Positions 40,001-46,500 of a stretch of 64,000 bases of DNA are shown here, piece after piece. Numbering within the stretch: the first letter of the stretch is position 1; each line of letters opens with the position of its first letter. The notes beneath the pieces are model-generated. The model had not been told where the DNA came from. It searched no databases and was given only the letters and a program-made list of their open reading frames with translations. Source of the DNA: Holothuria scabra (taxonomy: Eukaryota; Echinodermata; Holothuroidea; Aspidochirotida; Holothuriidae); NCBI GenBank assembly GCA_037179385.1, contig CM074184.1, positions 15,952,001 through 16,016,000 on the forward strand, written 5' to 3'. The position numbers were made by a program, and so were the translations under genes.

Positions 40001-40026
40001 ACCTTATGCAGATTTGTAGGATGCAT
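3785..40026 (-). CDS. Gene A: secreted EAR-propeller protein with NG-D-L repeats (3'-partial, 17 coding exons)
   Basis: Split gene assembled by hand from splice sites; exons are listed separately. The start ATG is at 40026-40024, with an in-frame TAG just upstream in the same exon. Joined exons give 3,343 nt (1,114 codons) without a stop or phase clash. Domains: signal peptide (about 1-33, core IVHILSFLFTFGVCGI), leader to a furin-type RVRR (88-91), seven EAR repeats (about 94-470), a Cys-containing linker (about 470-600), and at least ten 'xGxVNGxDL' repeats to the end. Many N-x-S/T sites fit an extracellular protein. EAR repeats form beta-propellers in LGI1, TSPEAR and ADGRV1 (family knowledge); ligand and role here are unknown. 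No LRR, laminin-G or membrane segment is seen. The exon ending at 3785 has a good donor, so the C-terminus lies off the left edge, unless reading through to the TAA near 3624 is real. Confidence 0.85.
5224..5439 (-). CDS. Gene A exon 16: two NG-D-L repeats (about residues 957-1028)
   Basis: Acceptor TGTTGTAG|TTCAG, donor TTTG|GTGAGTG; phase 1 in and out, 72 codons. NNVSVDGFINGINIS and MTVNGTMDGHVITDFIPL are the two repeat cores, with ANVTFDHD between them. Confidence 0.83.
6172..6336 (-). CDS. Gene A exon 15: diverged repeat (about residues 902-956)
   Basis: Acceptor GTGTTTAG|GTCG, donor GCAA|GTAAGT; phase 1 in and out, 55 codons. RVNFTQSVTSIGDL, then GVKMDSVDVSELEQTAA, TQALSG and NITFEDPV. 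The NG turn is lost in this copy. Confidence 0.83.
6337..8037. other. Gene A intron 14, no gene seen
   Basis: AT-rich intron. Apart from the GATAA microsatellite I see no coding or structured element. Confidence 0.6.
6782..6818. repeat. (GATAA)n microsatellite
   Basis: Tandem 5-base units with one GAGAA variant, in the intron between exons 14 and 15 of gene A. Confidence 0.85.
8038..8274 (-). CDS. Gene A exon 14: two NG-D-L repeats (about residues 823-901)
   Basis: Acceptor TTTAACAG|GGCC, donor AATG|GTAGG; phase 1 in and out, 79 codons. It holds the two best repeat copies: VSVSGSVNNVDLSEDVV and IIVQGTVNGIDLSDDVV, the second followed by GNQTVNG. Confidence 0.87.
8371..8460 (+). repeat. Class-II tRNA-like SINE head or tRNA pseudogene
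   Basis: TGGCAGAGTGG at 8381-8391 is a perfect box A of the Leu/Ser tRNA type. GGTTCAAATCC at 8437-8447 is a good box B. The wide spacing suits a long variable arm. The acceptor stem does not pair well and no intact anticodon arm can be assigned, so a SINE head or pseudogene is likelier than a working tRNA. It lies in intron 13 of gene A. Confidence 0.5.
8741..8860. repeat. SINE body fragment
   Basis: GGTTAGATTAGATG, then CAAGCCAGCCGTGGCC-TTTTTTCC, the same body as at 60653-60762 and 19283-19362, without the tRNA-like head. Confidence 0.6.
9158..9350 (-). CDS. Gene A exon 13: NG-D-L repeat, diverged (about residues 759-822)
   Basis: Acceptor TTCTCCAG|GTTG, donor TTTCAG|GTAATG; phase 0 in, phase 1 out. 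Reads FGSLTFEKVSVFDADIMLS, LINDINITELAEEVV and QTISG. An 8-kb intron holding a Penelope-like element separates it from exon 12; the phase-0 junction still matches. Confidence 0.83.
9545..9620. repeat. SINE body fragment
   Basis: GGTTTAAGTCAATCCAGCC then TTTTTTCCCAGTTGCAGC: a short diverged piece of the same interspersed family, in intron 12 of gene A. Confidence 0.5.
9931..10308 (+). pseudogene. Unidentified open frame with a 44-bp tandem duplication
   Basis: A 125-codon open frame just upstream of the Penelope-like RT. The first 88 bases are two copies of one 44-bp unit (CAGAAGCAGTTGGATATGAT starts at 9935 and 9979). Because 44 is not a multiple of 3, the second copy is read in another frame. 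The downstream part (RLLRTFVRRHPNNLEILPYE, then VNKGDSIQSVLFLLRQQFH) looks protein-like but I do not recognise it. It may be the 5' part of the retroelement or a captured host fragment. Confidence 0.35.
10400..11760 (+). pseudogene. Penelope-type reverse transcriptase, broken
   Basis: Coding remnant of the element above. Several in-frame stops (for example before the NTNIIIQPANKGG segment, after the LPSEDGA segment and at the end of the 11479 frame) split the RT. The YIDD active site itself is intact. An endonuclease domain (GIY-YIG) expected downstream was not recognised. Confidence 0.75.
12446..12472 (+). ncRNA. Possible degenerate hammerhead-ribozyme core of the retroelement
   Basis: CCGAGGA (12446-12452) differs by one base from the hammerhead CUGANGA core. 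It is followed by a perfect 5-bp stem GATCC/GGATC (12454-12458 with 12464-12468) and then AAAA in place of GAAA. Penelope-like elements are known to carry hammerheads in their repeats. Two core changes suggest it is dead. Confidence 0.35.
12598..15046. mobile_element. CpG-richer anonymous block, possible transposon
   Basis: The block starts CATAGGCACGGATCC and ends CCTACCCCTATG, a weak inverted similarity. It keeps many more CpG dinucleotides (for example around 13261-13330 and 14460-14640) than the flanks. Open frames inside have no recognisable motif. The borders are a guess. Confidence 0.3.
15105..15790. repeat. Inverted repeats and cluster of AACCCTTTTG / CCATTTGG words
   Basis: CAAAGGGTTCCAAATGGAAT at about 15112-15132 is inverted at about 15556-15577. 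From 15578 to 15770 the words ACCCTTTTG, CCTTTGAACCC and CCATTTGG recur in both orientations. Confidence 0.55.
15842..16264 (-). repeat. tRNA-derived SINE copy, interrupted
   Basis: This is the fullest copy of the family: TTTCTAACCAATTGG body, GGCAGTAGG, then a tRNA-like head (minus strand) with a box-B-like TTCAAGTAC. The head is split by a 157-bp insertion at 16078-16234; the remaining head AGTCGGATGCTTTAACC resumes afterwards. Confidence 0.65.
16078..16234. mobile_element. 157-bp MITE inserted in a SINE
   Basis: Ends CAGGAGCGGAT and ATCCGCACCTG (inverted, one mismatch in 11). It interrupts the SINE head. No clean target duplication is seen. Ends of this kind are common in non-autonomous hAT elements. 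Confidence 0.6.
17476..17708 (-). CDS. Gene A exon 12: NG-D-L repeat (about residues 681-758)
   Basis: Acceptor TTCCTTCAG|AAG, donor GATCAG|GTGAG; phase 1 in, phase 0 out. Core VEVKGQLNGLDLERDVVT preceded by VLGTVTFDTDVTF, and followed by YNIGGFKEF, the 'G-xxx-F' start of the next unit. Confidence 0.85.
17805..17985. repeat. SINE copy, degraded
   Basis: GGTTAGTTAGTAAGATAG, TTTCTAACCAATTGG, then TAATGACCTGGCCAGGACTT. Same family as 15842-16264, interrupted by a G-run. Confidence 0.55.
18249..18394. mobile_element. 146-bp inverted-repeat element
   Basis: Arms GGGTGCCC...TGTAATTTAA (left) and TTAAATTACATG...GGGCACCC (right) are inverted. The centre holds the second pair GACATCACAGAGG... / ...CTCTATGATGCCATC. 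No coding capacity. Confidence 0.6.
18823..19116 (-). CDS. Gene A exon 11: repeat exon with two Cys (about residues 583-680)
   Basis: Acceptor GTTTTCAG|CATAC, donor CCAG|GTTGGG; phase 1 in and out, 98 codons. Motifs VNDTLTGNIS, a Cys pair (FHTCATAL, AGCTGQVD), then GDQNVTSYVVFQDTINVEGN and ELNGLKIP, the first clear NG-x-L repeat. Confidence 0.83.
19283..19362. repeat. SINE body fragment
   Basis: TTTAGTTAGATGGC then CCCATTGGTTAGAGTCGAGCC. Same family, no head, in gene A intron 10. Confidence 0.5.
19755..20320. repeat. Interspersed repeat family R1, copy 1 (uninterrupted)
   Basis: A 566-bp block matching 32217-33081 along its length (GGGGAAGTTTA, TTGAAGTTAATAGGAATA-like, GACTGTCCATTAATG, CATAAACCCTTCTTTTAA). 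Function unknown; probably a transposon or satellite-like remnant. Confidence 0.75.
20342..21982. mobile_element. 1.64-kb non-autonomous element with GGTACC-rich inverted ends
   Basis: Left end CAGGGTTTCATCATACC and right end (reverse complement) CAGGGTGCACCGGTATTTC share the start and the following GGTACC/CCGGTA-rich subterminal region. TA flanks both ends and the 8-bp flanks agree at only 5 positions. Inside, a ~320-bp tandem duplication lies at about 21260-21580 and 21590-21903. No transposase seen. Confidence 0.6.
21260..21903. repeat. ~320-bp tandem duplication inside the 20.3-22.0 kb element
   Basis: Unit 1 (ATGTGAAAGCATTTGCTGATG ... GAGAAAAGATTTTCACC) is repeated as unit 2 with scattered changes and small indels. 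Confidence 0.8.
22340..24400. repeat. 145-bp satellite array, about 14 units, each with a DR1 motif
   Basis: The word CAATAGGG recurs at 22711, 23001, 23146, 23291, 23436, 23580, 23725, 23870, 24015 and 24160: a 145-bp period (one unit of 144). Central units are nearly identical; the first three or so and the last are diverged. TGACCT-N-TGACCT (a perfect nuclear-receptor DR1, AGGTCAAAGGTCA on the other strand) is found in ten units and with one mismatch in two more. It lies in intron 10 of gene A. Confidence 0.92.
24406..24488. repeat. (CA)n microsatellite, imperfect
   Basis: CA repeats with TA, AA and CG interruptions, directly abutting the end of the 145-bp array. Confidence 0.9.
25160..25336 (-). 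CDS. Gene A exon 10: linker (about residues 524-582)
   Basis: Acceptor CTTTTAG|GCA, donor CAAG|GTGAG; phase 1 in and out, 59 codons. It includes VYIQQNFRVSNLT and a charged, probably helical stretch FIEQVEKVSSGIDKLQLQL, then NETIQ. No named domain recognised. Confidence 0.8.
25790..25951 (-). CDS. Gene A exon 9: linker with two Cys (about residues 470-523)
   Basis: Acceptor TTTATTTAG|ATG, donor GAGG|GTATG; phase 1 in and out, 54 codons. It contains LLLCQTRLSTLCNETDVNIT and QKTIGDIKIEG, the latter already resembling the 'Q-x-V-x-G' start of the C-terminal repeats. Confidence 0.8.
27481..27739. mobile_element. 259-bp piggyBac-type MITE, copy 1
   Basis: Begins TTAACCCTCTACCGTTG and ends AAGGGTAAAGGGTTAA. 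Inverted ends plus a TTAA target are the piggyBac hallmark. An internal hairpin GGGTCCAAAAGGACTC is present. Same length as the copies at 27825 and 48657. Confidence 0.85.
27825..28083. mobile_element. 259-bp piggyBac-type MITE, copy 2
   Basis: Begins TTAACCCTCTACCGTTG and ends TGGTAAAGGGTTAA. It lies 85 bp from copy 1 in the same orientation, at its own TTAA. Confidence 0.85.
28256..28400. mobile_element. 145-bp foldback element
   Basis: Long imperfect inverted arms (about 60 bp each): TTCCAAATAGCAATTACAAT on the left and its complement TTGCAATTGCTATTTGGAA on the right. Little lies between the arms. Confidence 0.7.
29019..29244 (-). CDS. Gene A exon 8: EAR repeats 6 (end) and 7 (about residues 395-469)
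   Basis: Acceptor TACATAG|GTTCCC, donor AGAA|GTGAG; phase 0 in, phase 1 out. It completes blade 6 (LRIYELDDEGDWVNT) and adds blade 7 (AIESFEIDDSVYLLISK, then SNFFVFIEGQR). This closes a seven-repeat set, the number expected for a propeller. Confidence 0.85.
29977..30083 (-). CDS. Gene A exon 7: EAR repeat 6, first half (about residues 359-394)
   Basis: Acceptor TTTGCAG|GTC, donor CAGT|GTAAGT; phase 1 in, phase 0 out. It reads HQFVRYQSIPSYGAKQW and then the EAR core RYQLLEGDNSLLFLADYS. Confidence 0.85.
30579..30737 (-). CDS. Gene A exon 6: EAR repeat 5 (about residues 306-358)
   Basis: Acceptor TTTTTACAG|ACAACAG, donor TCAG|GTAGT; phase 1 in and out, 53 codons. It holds the most typical EAR core in the gene, EIFKINFDIYLAVANNRD, followed by strand NSFIFWWSG. 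Confidence 0.88.
31175..31347 (-). CDS. Gene A exon 5: end of EAR 3 and EAR repeat 4 (about residues 248-305)
   Basis: Acceptor TTTCAG|CATC, donor CAGTG|GTGAG; phase 2 in, phase 1 out. EAR core VVSFEYESFMYIVVGQF, then an acidic DNDGNYD loop and strand AVYLFDS. The split codons join to Cys on the 5' side and Asp on the 3' side. Confidence 0.85.
31534..31673. repeat. SINE copy, opposite orientation
   Basis: TGCTTGGTGCCCAGCACAAG, AGCCACAACTGGAAAAAAG and CAGTAACTAACTGAT are the reverse of the family body at 60653-60762. It lies in gene A intron 4. Confidence 0.6.
32217..33081. repeat. Interspersed repeat family R1, copy 2 (interrupted by a MITE)
   Basis: Same family as 19755-20320, split by a MITE at 32407-32717. 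Outside the insertion the two copies align throughout. Confidence 0.75.
32407..32717. mobile_element. 311-bp MITE with 18-bp perfect inverted ends
   Basis: CCCTTACAAAAAAAGGTG at the left is exactly inverted at the right (CACCTTTTTTTGTAAGGG). The uninterrupted relative at 19755-20320 reads TTCACATTGAC at this point, so only 'CA' is duplicated. The interior repeats the word CACAGGTTTT / AAACCTGTG. Confidence 0.85.
33378..33657 (-). CDS. Gene A exon 4: EAR repeats 2 and 3 (about residues 155-248)
   Basis: Acceptor TATTTTAG|GTGTCC, donor CTTTG|GTGAG; phase 1 in, phase 2 out. Two EAR cores are visible: FVGNQLLIAVMNFQ, followed by the segment VVEFDPDTL, and FFDYESETYLVITNKR. The F-x(5-6)-L/Y-L-x-V-x-N pattern is the EAR signature. 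Confidence 0.85.
33658..36788. other. Gene A intron 3, no coding exon seen
   Basis: AT-rich. It contains a 243-bp inverted-repeat element (35813-36055) and a repeat at about 35070-35190 that resembles 61895-62030. Nothing else recognised. Confidence 0.55.
35813..36055. mobile_element. 243-bp MITE, CAGGGCTGG ends, 6-bp target duplication
   Basis: Ends CAGGGCTGGAGTTAA and TTAATTCCAGCCCTG (14 of 15 inverted). Flanked on both sides by CAGCCT (35807-35812 and 36056-36061). The interior is rich in AAGGCCA words. Confidence 0.8.
36789..36971 (-). CDS. Gene A exon 3: EAR repeat 1 (about residues 94-154)
   Basis: Acceptor CACATTAG|AGG, donor GTAG|GTGAG; phase 1 in and out, 61 codons. It contains GAKVLEYFHCDTGHYLLYN and ends LAEWNGAKFVDV. 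The hydrophobic strand preceded by an aromatic residue and followed by a W-N-G turn fits an EAR blade. Confidence 0.8.
36972..38726. other. Gene A intron 2, no coding exon seen
   Basis: AT-rich intron without recognised genes or clear repeats; short open frames have no motif. Confidence 0.55.
38727..38982 (-). CDS. Gene A exon 2: signal peptide, leader, furin-type site (residues 9-93)
   Basis: Acceptor TTTTTCTACAG|TAT, donor ACAA|GTGAG; phase 0 in, phase 1 out. The first 25 residues hold the hydrophobic core IVHILSFLFTFGVCGI of a signal peptide. Next comes a segment (VSGTLRVEDL) faintly like the C-terminal repeats, then an acidic/leucine stretch and KTRVRRST, a proprotein-convertase-type site at 38734-38745. 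A start at the internal CTCAAG acceptor (38885) is also phase-compatible but would remove the signal peptide. Confidence 0.8.
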
Positions 40027-40100
40027 ACTCCGGAACAACTGTTGACATGTAATATTTCCTCCTAGCACCTATAGCATCTCAGGCCAAAAGTAAACTGCAC
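40003..40100 (-). CDS. Gene A exon 1: 5'UTR plus residues 1-8
   Basis: Acceptor with a strong pyrimidine tract (CATTCTAG|GTGCAG) on the right; donor AAG|GTAAGC on the left. The coding part is 40026-40003 (MHPTNLHK, phase 0 out). The rest is 5'UTR, containing an in-frame TAG before the ATG and a short upstream ATG. The acceptor implies at least one earlier non-coding exon, which I could not locate. Confidence 0.7.
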
Positions 40101-40559
40101 CTAGAATGAAAAGAAAATATTTCTAAATGTGACAGTGAAAAAAATCATTGAATTAAAAAAGGGGCATCCAATACATGCTGATGTGTATTTTGAAATCATG
40201 TTTTCTTCTTCCAATTCTGGACTAATTTCTTCCTAGGGCGATACTTTCTGGACTGGGTTCATAAGTCCTAATTTCTTCAACAACCACATAAATAGCCCTC
40301 TAGATGTCTGCAGTCCCCTAAGGAAGAAATTTTTTCATCATTCTGCATCCCTTTTATACAACCTGTGGGCCGTTTTGTTAGCAAGTATGTGAGTTCAGTT
40401 ATCATTGCTGGATAGAATTATAGGCCACAACACAGGATGAACACATAGTGCACTGGCCACTAGGTACCCTTGTTTTCCTGCAGTAGTTGGTGTATAGACC
40501 ACTATTAAAGCAAAAATATAAGTGTCTACTCTAACCAAACAAAAACTGGGTTCCTACTT

Positions 40560-40723
40560 CAGAGATGCCAACATTTACATCCAGAAATCAGGTAGGTTTC
40601 ACACAGGAATCAGGGGGATTTTTTAAAATTACATGCAACTCAATGGGGGGAAAGCTTGCTTGAATCAGGGAGATTGAATTTTCAGGGAGTCTCCCTGAGA
40701 ATCAGGGAGAGTTGGCATCTCTG
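40560..40723. mobile_element. 164-bp MITE, CAGAGATGCCAAC ends, 6-bp target duplication
   Basis: Perfect 13-bp inverted ends CAGAGATGCCAAC / GTTGGCATCTCTG, flanked by CTACTT on both sides (40554-40559 and 40724-40729). The interior repeats AATCAGGGAGA in both orientations. Confidence 0.85.
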
Positions 40724-43329
40724 CTACTTTGCTTAATTACAGCATATTCAAATGCAGATTTTCACACCAAAATATTTCACTCTAAGGCTTTTATTCAGAT
40801 TGTGCAACAGCAAATGGGCATTTAAATACAGCTCTATGAATTCGCATATGTATATCTATATATTTATAATTTAAGCTTGTAGTGGATTTATGGCATTCAT
40901 GGCATGTTGGGTCATCGTCATCACACTGCTTTCATTATGCTAATGCTAGTGTCCCCAGCTGGTATCCCCTTCCTGCTGAGTGCTAACCCTTTTCTCTTCT
41001 CTATTCCACAGCACAACATTTCTCTGCACAAGTACAAGATATTACATCAACCCTCAGCCCCAAATAAAAAATGTTAAGAAATTATTGCATAAACTTTAAG
41101 TTTGAGCACCCTCTTTTAAGTTCTGAGTCAGTAAAATATAATGTCACTTCCAGGCACAGATTCTAAAATAGCACACACATGTACACATATACCACACACA
41201 CAATCACAATACTGCAACTCATCTGAAAATTTCAATATGAAGGGATAAAATATATTTAATCCTTATACCTAAGCCTTTTTGAAAAAATAAAAATTTGTAC
41301 AAAGTTTAGCCCAAAGTTTAAGATCCCTGCAAAAAATTCCAAGGGGCAGAGTCTTCCTCTCCCCTCCCATCCATATTTCCATCCCCATATCCTTCAATTA
41401 AGTGCCACCTAAATTCTGTAACTTTATAAAATTTTTAGTTAACAACATAAAAACTCAAAATTCAAGGAATAGGTTTTTTTTTAATTTTTGGATACAAAAC
41501 TATTTTTGTAAAAGCATTGGTGGCCTATACTCAAACTGTACGCCATATAGCATGACCACAAGTTGAGAAATTAGGCTTAGGTCTGCTTCCCTATCATGTT
41601 TATATTAATACTCAATCACACACAAGAATGAAATACCAAAGTGTTGTAACATAAGTCTACAAATAGAAGTTACCCATTTACAAAAAATAAATTTAATAAA
41701 TGGTTAGATTACAATACTTACTGACTTCTGCCCAAAATCTGCAACAAAAACTGATTTTCTGTATTCTTACAGCCAATCCTCTATATCCTTCAAAAGACAG
41801 GTGGAGTTCTTTTTCAGTAGGAGCAATCTAATACATACAAGGTGCAGGTGAATGACTGGCCAGTATCCTGGACATACCTATTATGATTACATTATTTGCA
41901 TTTGAAAGGCTGTCACCTGATTCTCTTCAGAAGTTTTAAAGTATGCATGAGCAATGAACAGCAAATGTTTATTCATGATTTCTAGGATGATCTTCCCTGA
42001 TTCATCCATTGGGGCATGGAATGTGATTAGCATAAGAACAATGATAGTATTAGGAAAACAACAAAGGCAAGAACTCAGTTATAAGGTTCCTTTGATTCTC
42101 TAGTAAGAAGGCTAAGACTTGTTAAACATGCTAAGGTCACATACAATAGAACAAATTGTGGACGTAATCTTTACACAGGTTGTGGATCAGGTAATCTATG
42201 ATGAATGAAAATACTACTGTTACTACCATTCATCACCATACAGTATTATCAACTGTTCCTTAGAAGTTTACTATGTAAGCACCTTTTGTCATTCCCATCA
42301 CATGTCAATAACAATGCAAGAAAGAGAATCCAAACATTTAAGGTATAGTTAACGGCTGAACTTTTCAAAGAAATTATCTTATAAATAGATTTTCACAGGG
42401 TCCTACAAATGAAAATATCATTTTCTTCAATGTCTAAATATTTCCTTCGATATTATTACTGTTTTTAACCCCTACACTCAAATTTCAAAATGTGTTACAA
42501 TCATACCACTTAACCTCTTACTTGAAAAAATGTCACTATAAAAAGTAATTTTTGACATTTCCTCCAAAATTAGATTTTGTAAGTTGAAGTATCAACATTG
42601 GCAATAAAGATGATAATCTTGCACAATTGCTAATTAACTTGCCCACATTTTATCTAGTTCAACATTGGTCCTTAGTCTGGATTACTTCACCTTCAGCATT
42701 ACTTTTATCAACCATTTTGTCAAAGTAACATATGGTTTGGATGTAAAAATACAGCAATTAGAAAAGTTTTGAATTTGATCATGTGTGTAAGTGCTAGTGG
42801 GCTGTGTAATCCAGCCTATTCAAAAATTAAAACCATAAAAACCCAACTTGGGAGAAATTTACATGATCAGAAGATGGCAATCATCAACTCTTCAACCCCA
42901 CATCTCGGCAGAGTATGGAAATGCCTCCACAGCTATGTCACTTTAAGATCTAGGACAATGAAGGAGGATGGGGTTGATGTAGGCTTCCCTATAGTGCCCA
43001 ATTCTGCCTTTTGGGATGCCTACAACATTTCAAATCAAAACCCTGTAGTCTCTAAAGAACAGAATTGATGGTAAATTCCCTGGTATCACCTCTAAGTCAT
43101 TACAGGTGAAGGTGAAGCATTCAAGGCCTCTGGCACCAGGTCAAAGGAGGCTGAGAAATCACAACACCTTGTCCAGTTTCCATTAATTCAACCACAGAAA
43201 AGTGACTAACATTTGATAAAGTCTGCTTTGTAAAGCACCTGAGTTCAGGACCTCAAGCTGAAATTGTTCTAGGGAAGCATAAGTTGCAAAAGAGTAAACT
43301 GCACCAATGAAGGGATGATGCATTTTTCA

Positions 43330-43575
43330 GTGCAAGACCTCATTCTCTCAGAAGGCTGAGCACAGCTATCCGAGTCCTGGCCATGACGTTAAACTGCATC
43401 CAGGGTGTGACTTCTGTTCTACTCAGCCAGTCTAGAGCAGGACCACACGTTTGCCCTCTAGAGGGCTTACGTGTCCATTTGGGACGTTTAGCTCCTTAAG
43501 GGAGCAGAACTGCTCCAGGAGTAAATGTTTGGTTTCGCCCCTTGGCTCTTCGCCCGAGAGTTGAGGGGACTTTAA
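43330..43575. repeat. GC-richer interspersed repeat, probably a SINE
   Basis: GGCCATGACGTTAAACTGC, then GCCCTCTAGAGGGC and CTCCTTAAGGGAGCAG palindromes. It is clearly more GC-rich than its flanks and ends in a short A-run. No second copy in the window confirms the family. Confidence 0.4.
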
Positions 43576-46500
43576 GAAAAAAGAAGACCTCATTCTCTCA
43601 ATTTGGAGATATCCAGTCCAAAATAAATTACTTGAACAGTCTCAAATTAAGGTTTCTATGGACCCAGCCATGTCAGAGTGATCCAGTCTTAAACTGATAC
43701 CTAGTGTGTGGCCCATCACCTTACAAAAACTGAATGTACAAGAGTAAATATATACCTTGATTATAAAGAAGAATAGCTGTCTGAATTAACTTATGTTACA
43801 GACATAGGCATATAAGGTGGGGGTGAAAGGGGGAGGGGGGCACTGGCCCTCCCAATTCGGGCAAAAACAGTTGATCTATTGGGGCAAAACATGAGCAAAA
43901 CATGATAAACTGTGACATTATTTTGGGGCAAAACATGCTCTTGCCCACTTATAGAAAATTACCCCTGTATGTCTATGGTTAGAGCTGTCCTTGATATGAA
44001 GATTGTAAAAACAAAGGATAACATTATCCATGCATTTCATGTCCCTCCCATGACATCACAAAATTTGCACATTGAGCTAATATTTATGCATAATCAGGGC
44101 AAATCAAAAATGGCCCTGTGTAAATGGTCAATTTTTTATGGATTTTGATGGGATTTGAAGCTATATTTTTGGTTTCTAATGCTTTTTACATGAAATACCA
44201 AATTTTGTCTTTTTCATGTCACCAGATCTTAAAGGGAAATACCTCATGCACAAAATCACACAAACATATAGTACTGTGCAATACATGCACTCAATGAGCA
44301 AATGAGGCTTTTGACTTCAACAAATATTGAATATCTGTGAAGATCTATCTTCAATGAAACTGAGTATTCAAGATCCATAGGACAGTTACTTTTCATTCCC
44401 AAATGATACTAATGTATAGAGCACACTGCATGGTAGATTGTTGCCACCATACATGTGAGAAAGGTGTGGCAAGATGGCTGTTAAATTGTAAGATTTTATG
44501 TTTAAGTTTGTATTCAATCAAGTAAATCAACTGAATTTTCAAGAAAGTTGAAATATTTTTGAAATAAGGCATGGTAAGGTCAAAATCACTTGATGTGCTG
44601 CAGGAATATGACATTGTTTCCCATTCAAGTTTAACTTTTGCTGAAAGTATAACAGAGTCGGTTTCAAATCAGATGATTTATAGCTTCACAGCAGCCATCT
44701 TGGTGTGCCTTTTTTGTTCCAGTCAGTGGCGACAACATACGGATAGGATGTATGTGTTCCATACTCTGTCCATGTATATAGGAAGTCCATGGATGAGCCT
44801 ATTACACAGGCATCAACCAAACAATAAGAATGTAACTTAGAAAAGACAATACCAATTTTTATGTTACCAAACATTTTATTGAAAAAACCAATAAAGAGGT
44901 TTCGAAGGGCAGTGTGTTTAATGACTCTTATCAACAAACACTGAAGTACTTGACTCACTGCAAACAACTTCACAATGGGAGGCTAACTGTATCAACTCAA
45001 CAAATTTAGAACAGACTTGGTTTCTTTTTAAAGGTAACTAAAGGTTAATCATAGATTGGTCTTGGATGAAAGAACAACCTTACTTTGCTCACTCAGGAAG
45101 TGAATCTAGCCTAACGGAGCTTCCTCCCTTCAAATGCCACCACCTTTAGCCACTCAGTTCTAGCACCAACTATTCAGCAAAGAAAAGAAATAAACTTGTG
45201 TGACAACAGGAACATAAATTGTTGGATGCTGTACTATATATTTCTTGAACATACTGTACACACACTTCCCATGATAACACCTGGCCATATAAATTTACAG
45301 TATACAGTCTGCTCAATCAAAAACAAGCCTACTACATACAGTATACAGTATATTATACACCAACAGTTCGTCTATTGATCGATAATAAAATTGCAAAAAG
45401 CACAGCCTCAGCAGATGTCATCTTGTAATTCAATGATTTCCATTCTCTTCTTGCCTACCTTTGAAATTGAAGAATAAGATTTAGACCAACTATCCACATT
45501 CATTCAAGTCTATGAAGAATTATCAGTTGATGCTAAGGCTTTCAGTGTAACCACAAAAAAAAGAAAAACAAAAAACAGAGAAATGTCAACCTCTGAAAAA
45601 TACATCCAATGCAGGATTCCTCAAGACTTTGAGAATGATCTATATACAACAGCTGGTAACAACCATGCTGGACTAAACGCTTTTTACACCTTAAAATGAC
45701 TTTTACGCTTACTAAACATAAATGTTTCAAAAAGGTAACAGCCCTCTTTCACTTGAGCAATTCATTCATTCATTTGGAGGGTGGGTGCCTTCAAAAAGCC
45801 AACATTTCTCTGTGATAAACTCCACCTCAGTTCAGTCATCTCTCAATGATGATGTCATATTACAGTATAGGGAATTTCCCCATTTCTAATTTCAAATGGT
45901 TCTCCCATTGGTTAGTTTGACCTCATGCAGTAGCTGTTCCTCAATACCTGTAACTACCTTGAGAAGTAAACTGTATGTGTATCAAATCTCACCACTGTAC
46001 CTAACAAGCTCACATTTTGACCTGTATAGACAAATCCGATCAACGCTTGTGTTTAGTGACTGTAGGCAGCCATTAGTGGGGTCCATCGGCCTTAAATTGT
46101 CTTCATTTATTGTCTACATGAATTTCAAACCCTCATATTCAGTAAAATTGAGGGAATAAATATTCAATTTAGTGTACAACCATCTATGGTGCAGGTATGC
46201 AAGAATATTGATGAATTTAAAGTTGATAGACCTCAGATATGGCTGACTGAAATTGGACCATCACTTTGCTGTCCGGATATGCCTATATCCTCTAATCTAG
46301 TTGAAATAAACATTTCAGAAGTAGTTATGTTAATCAACCTAACCCTTGTTATGTTTATTTACACATTAACACAGATTGACCAAGTTACTTGTTTTTTTTA
46401 AACTCCAACAGATTGTAGTTAGTACTAAACCATTTCACTGCCCACACAAAATAATACTACACCAACACATAGGGCCGAAGAAAGCACCAACATAAATTCT

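Noticed and set aside
42769..43068. 99-codon plus-strand open frame
   Set aside because: No recognisable motif, no splice context and composition like the surrounding non-coding DNA.
44686..44973. Hydrophobic minus-strand open frame as an alternative signal-peptide exon for gene A
   Set aside because: It begins with GTG rather than ATG, and exons 1-2 at 40003-40026 and 38727-38982 already give a complete, in-phase start and signal peptide.
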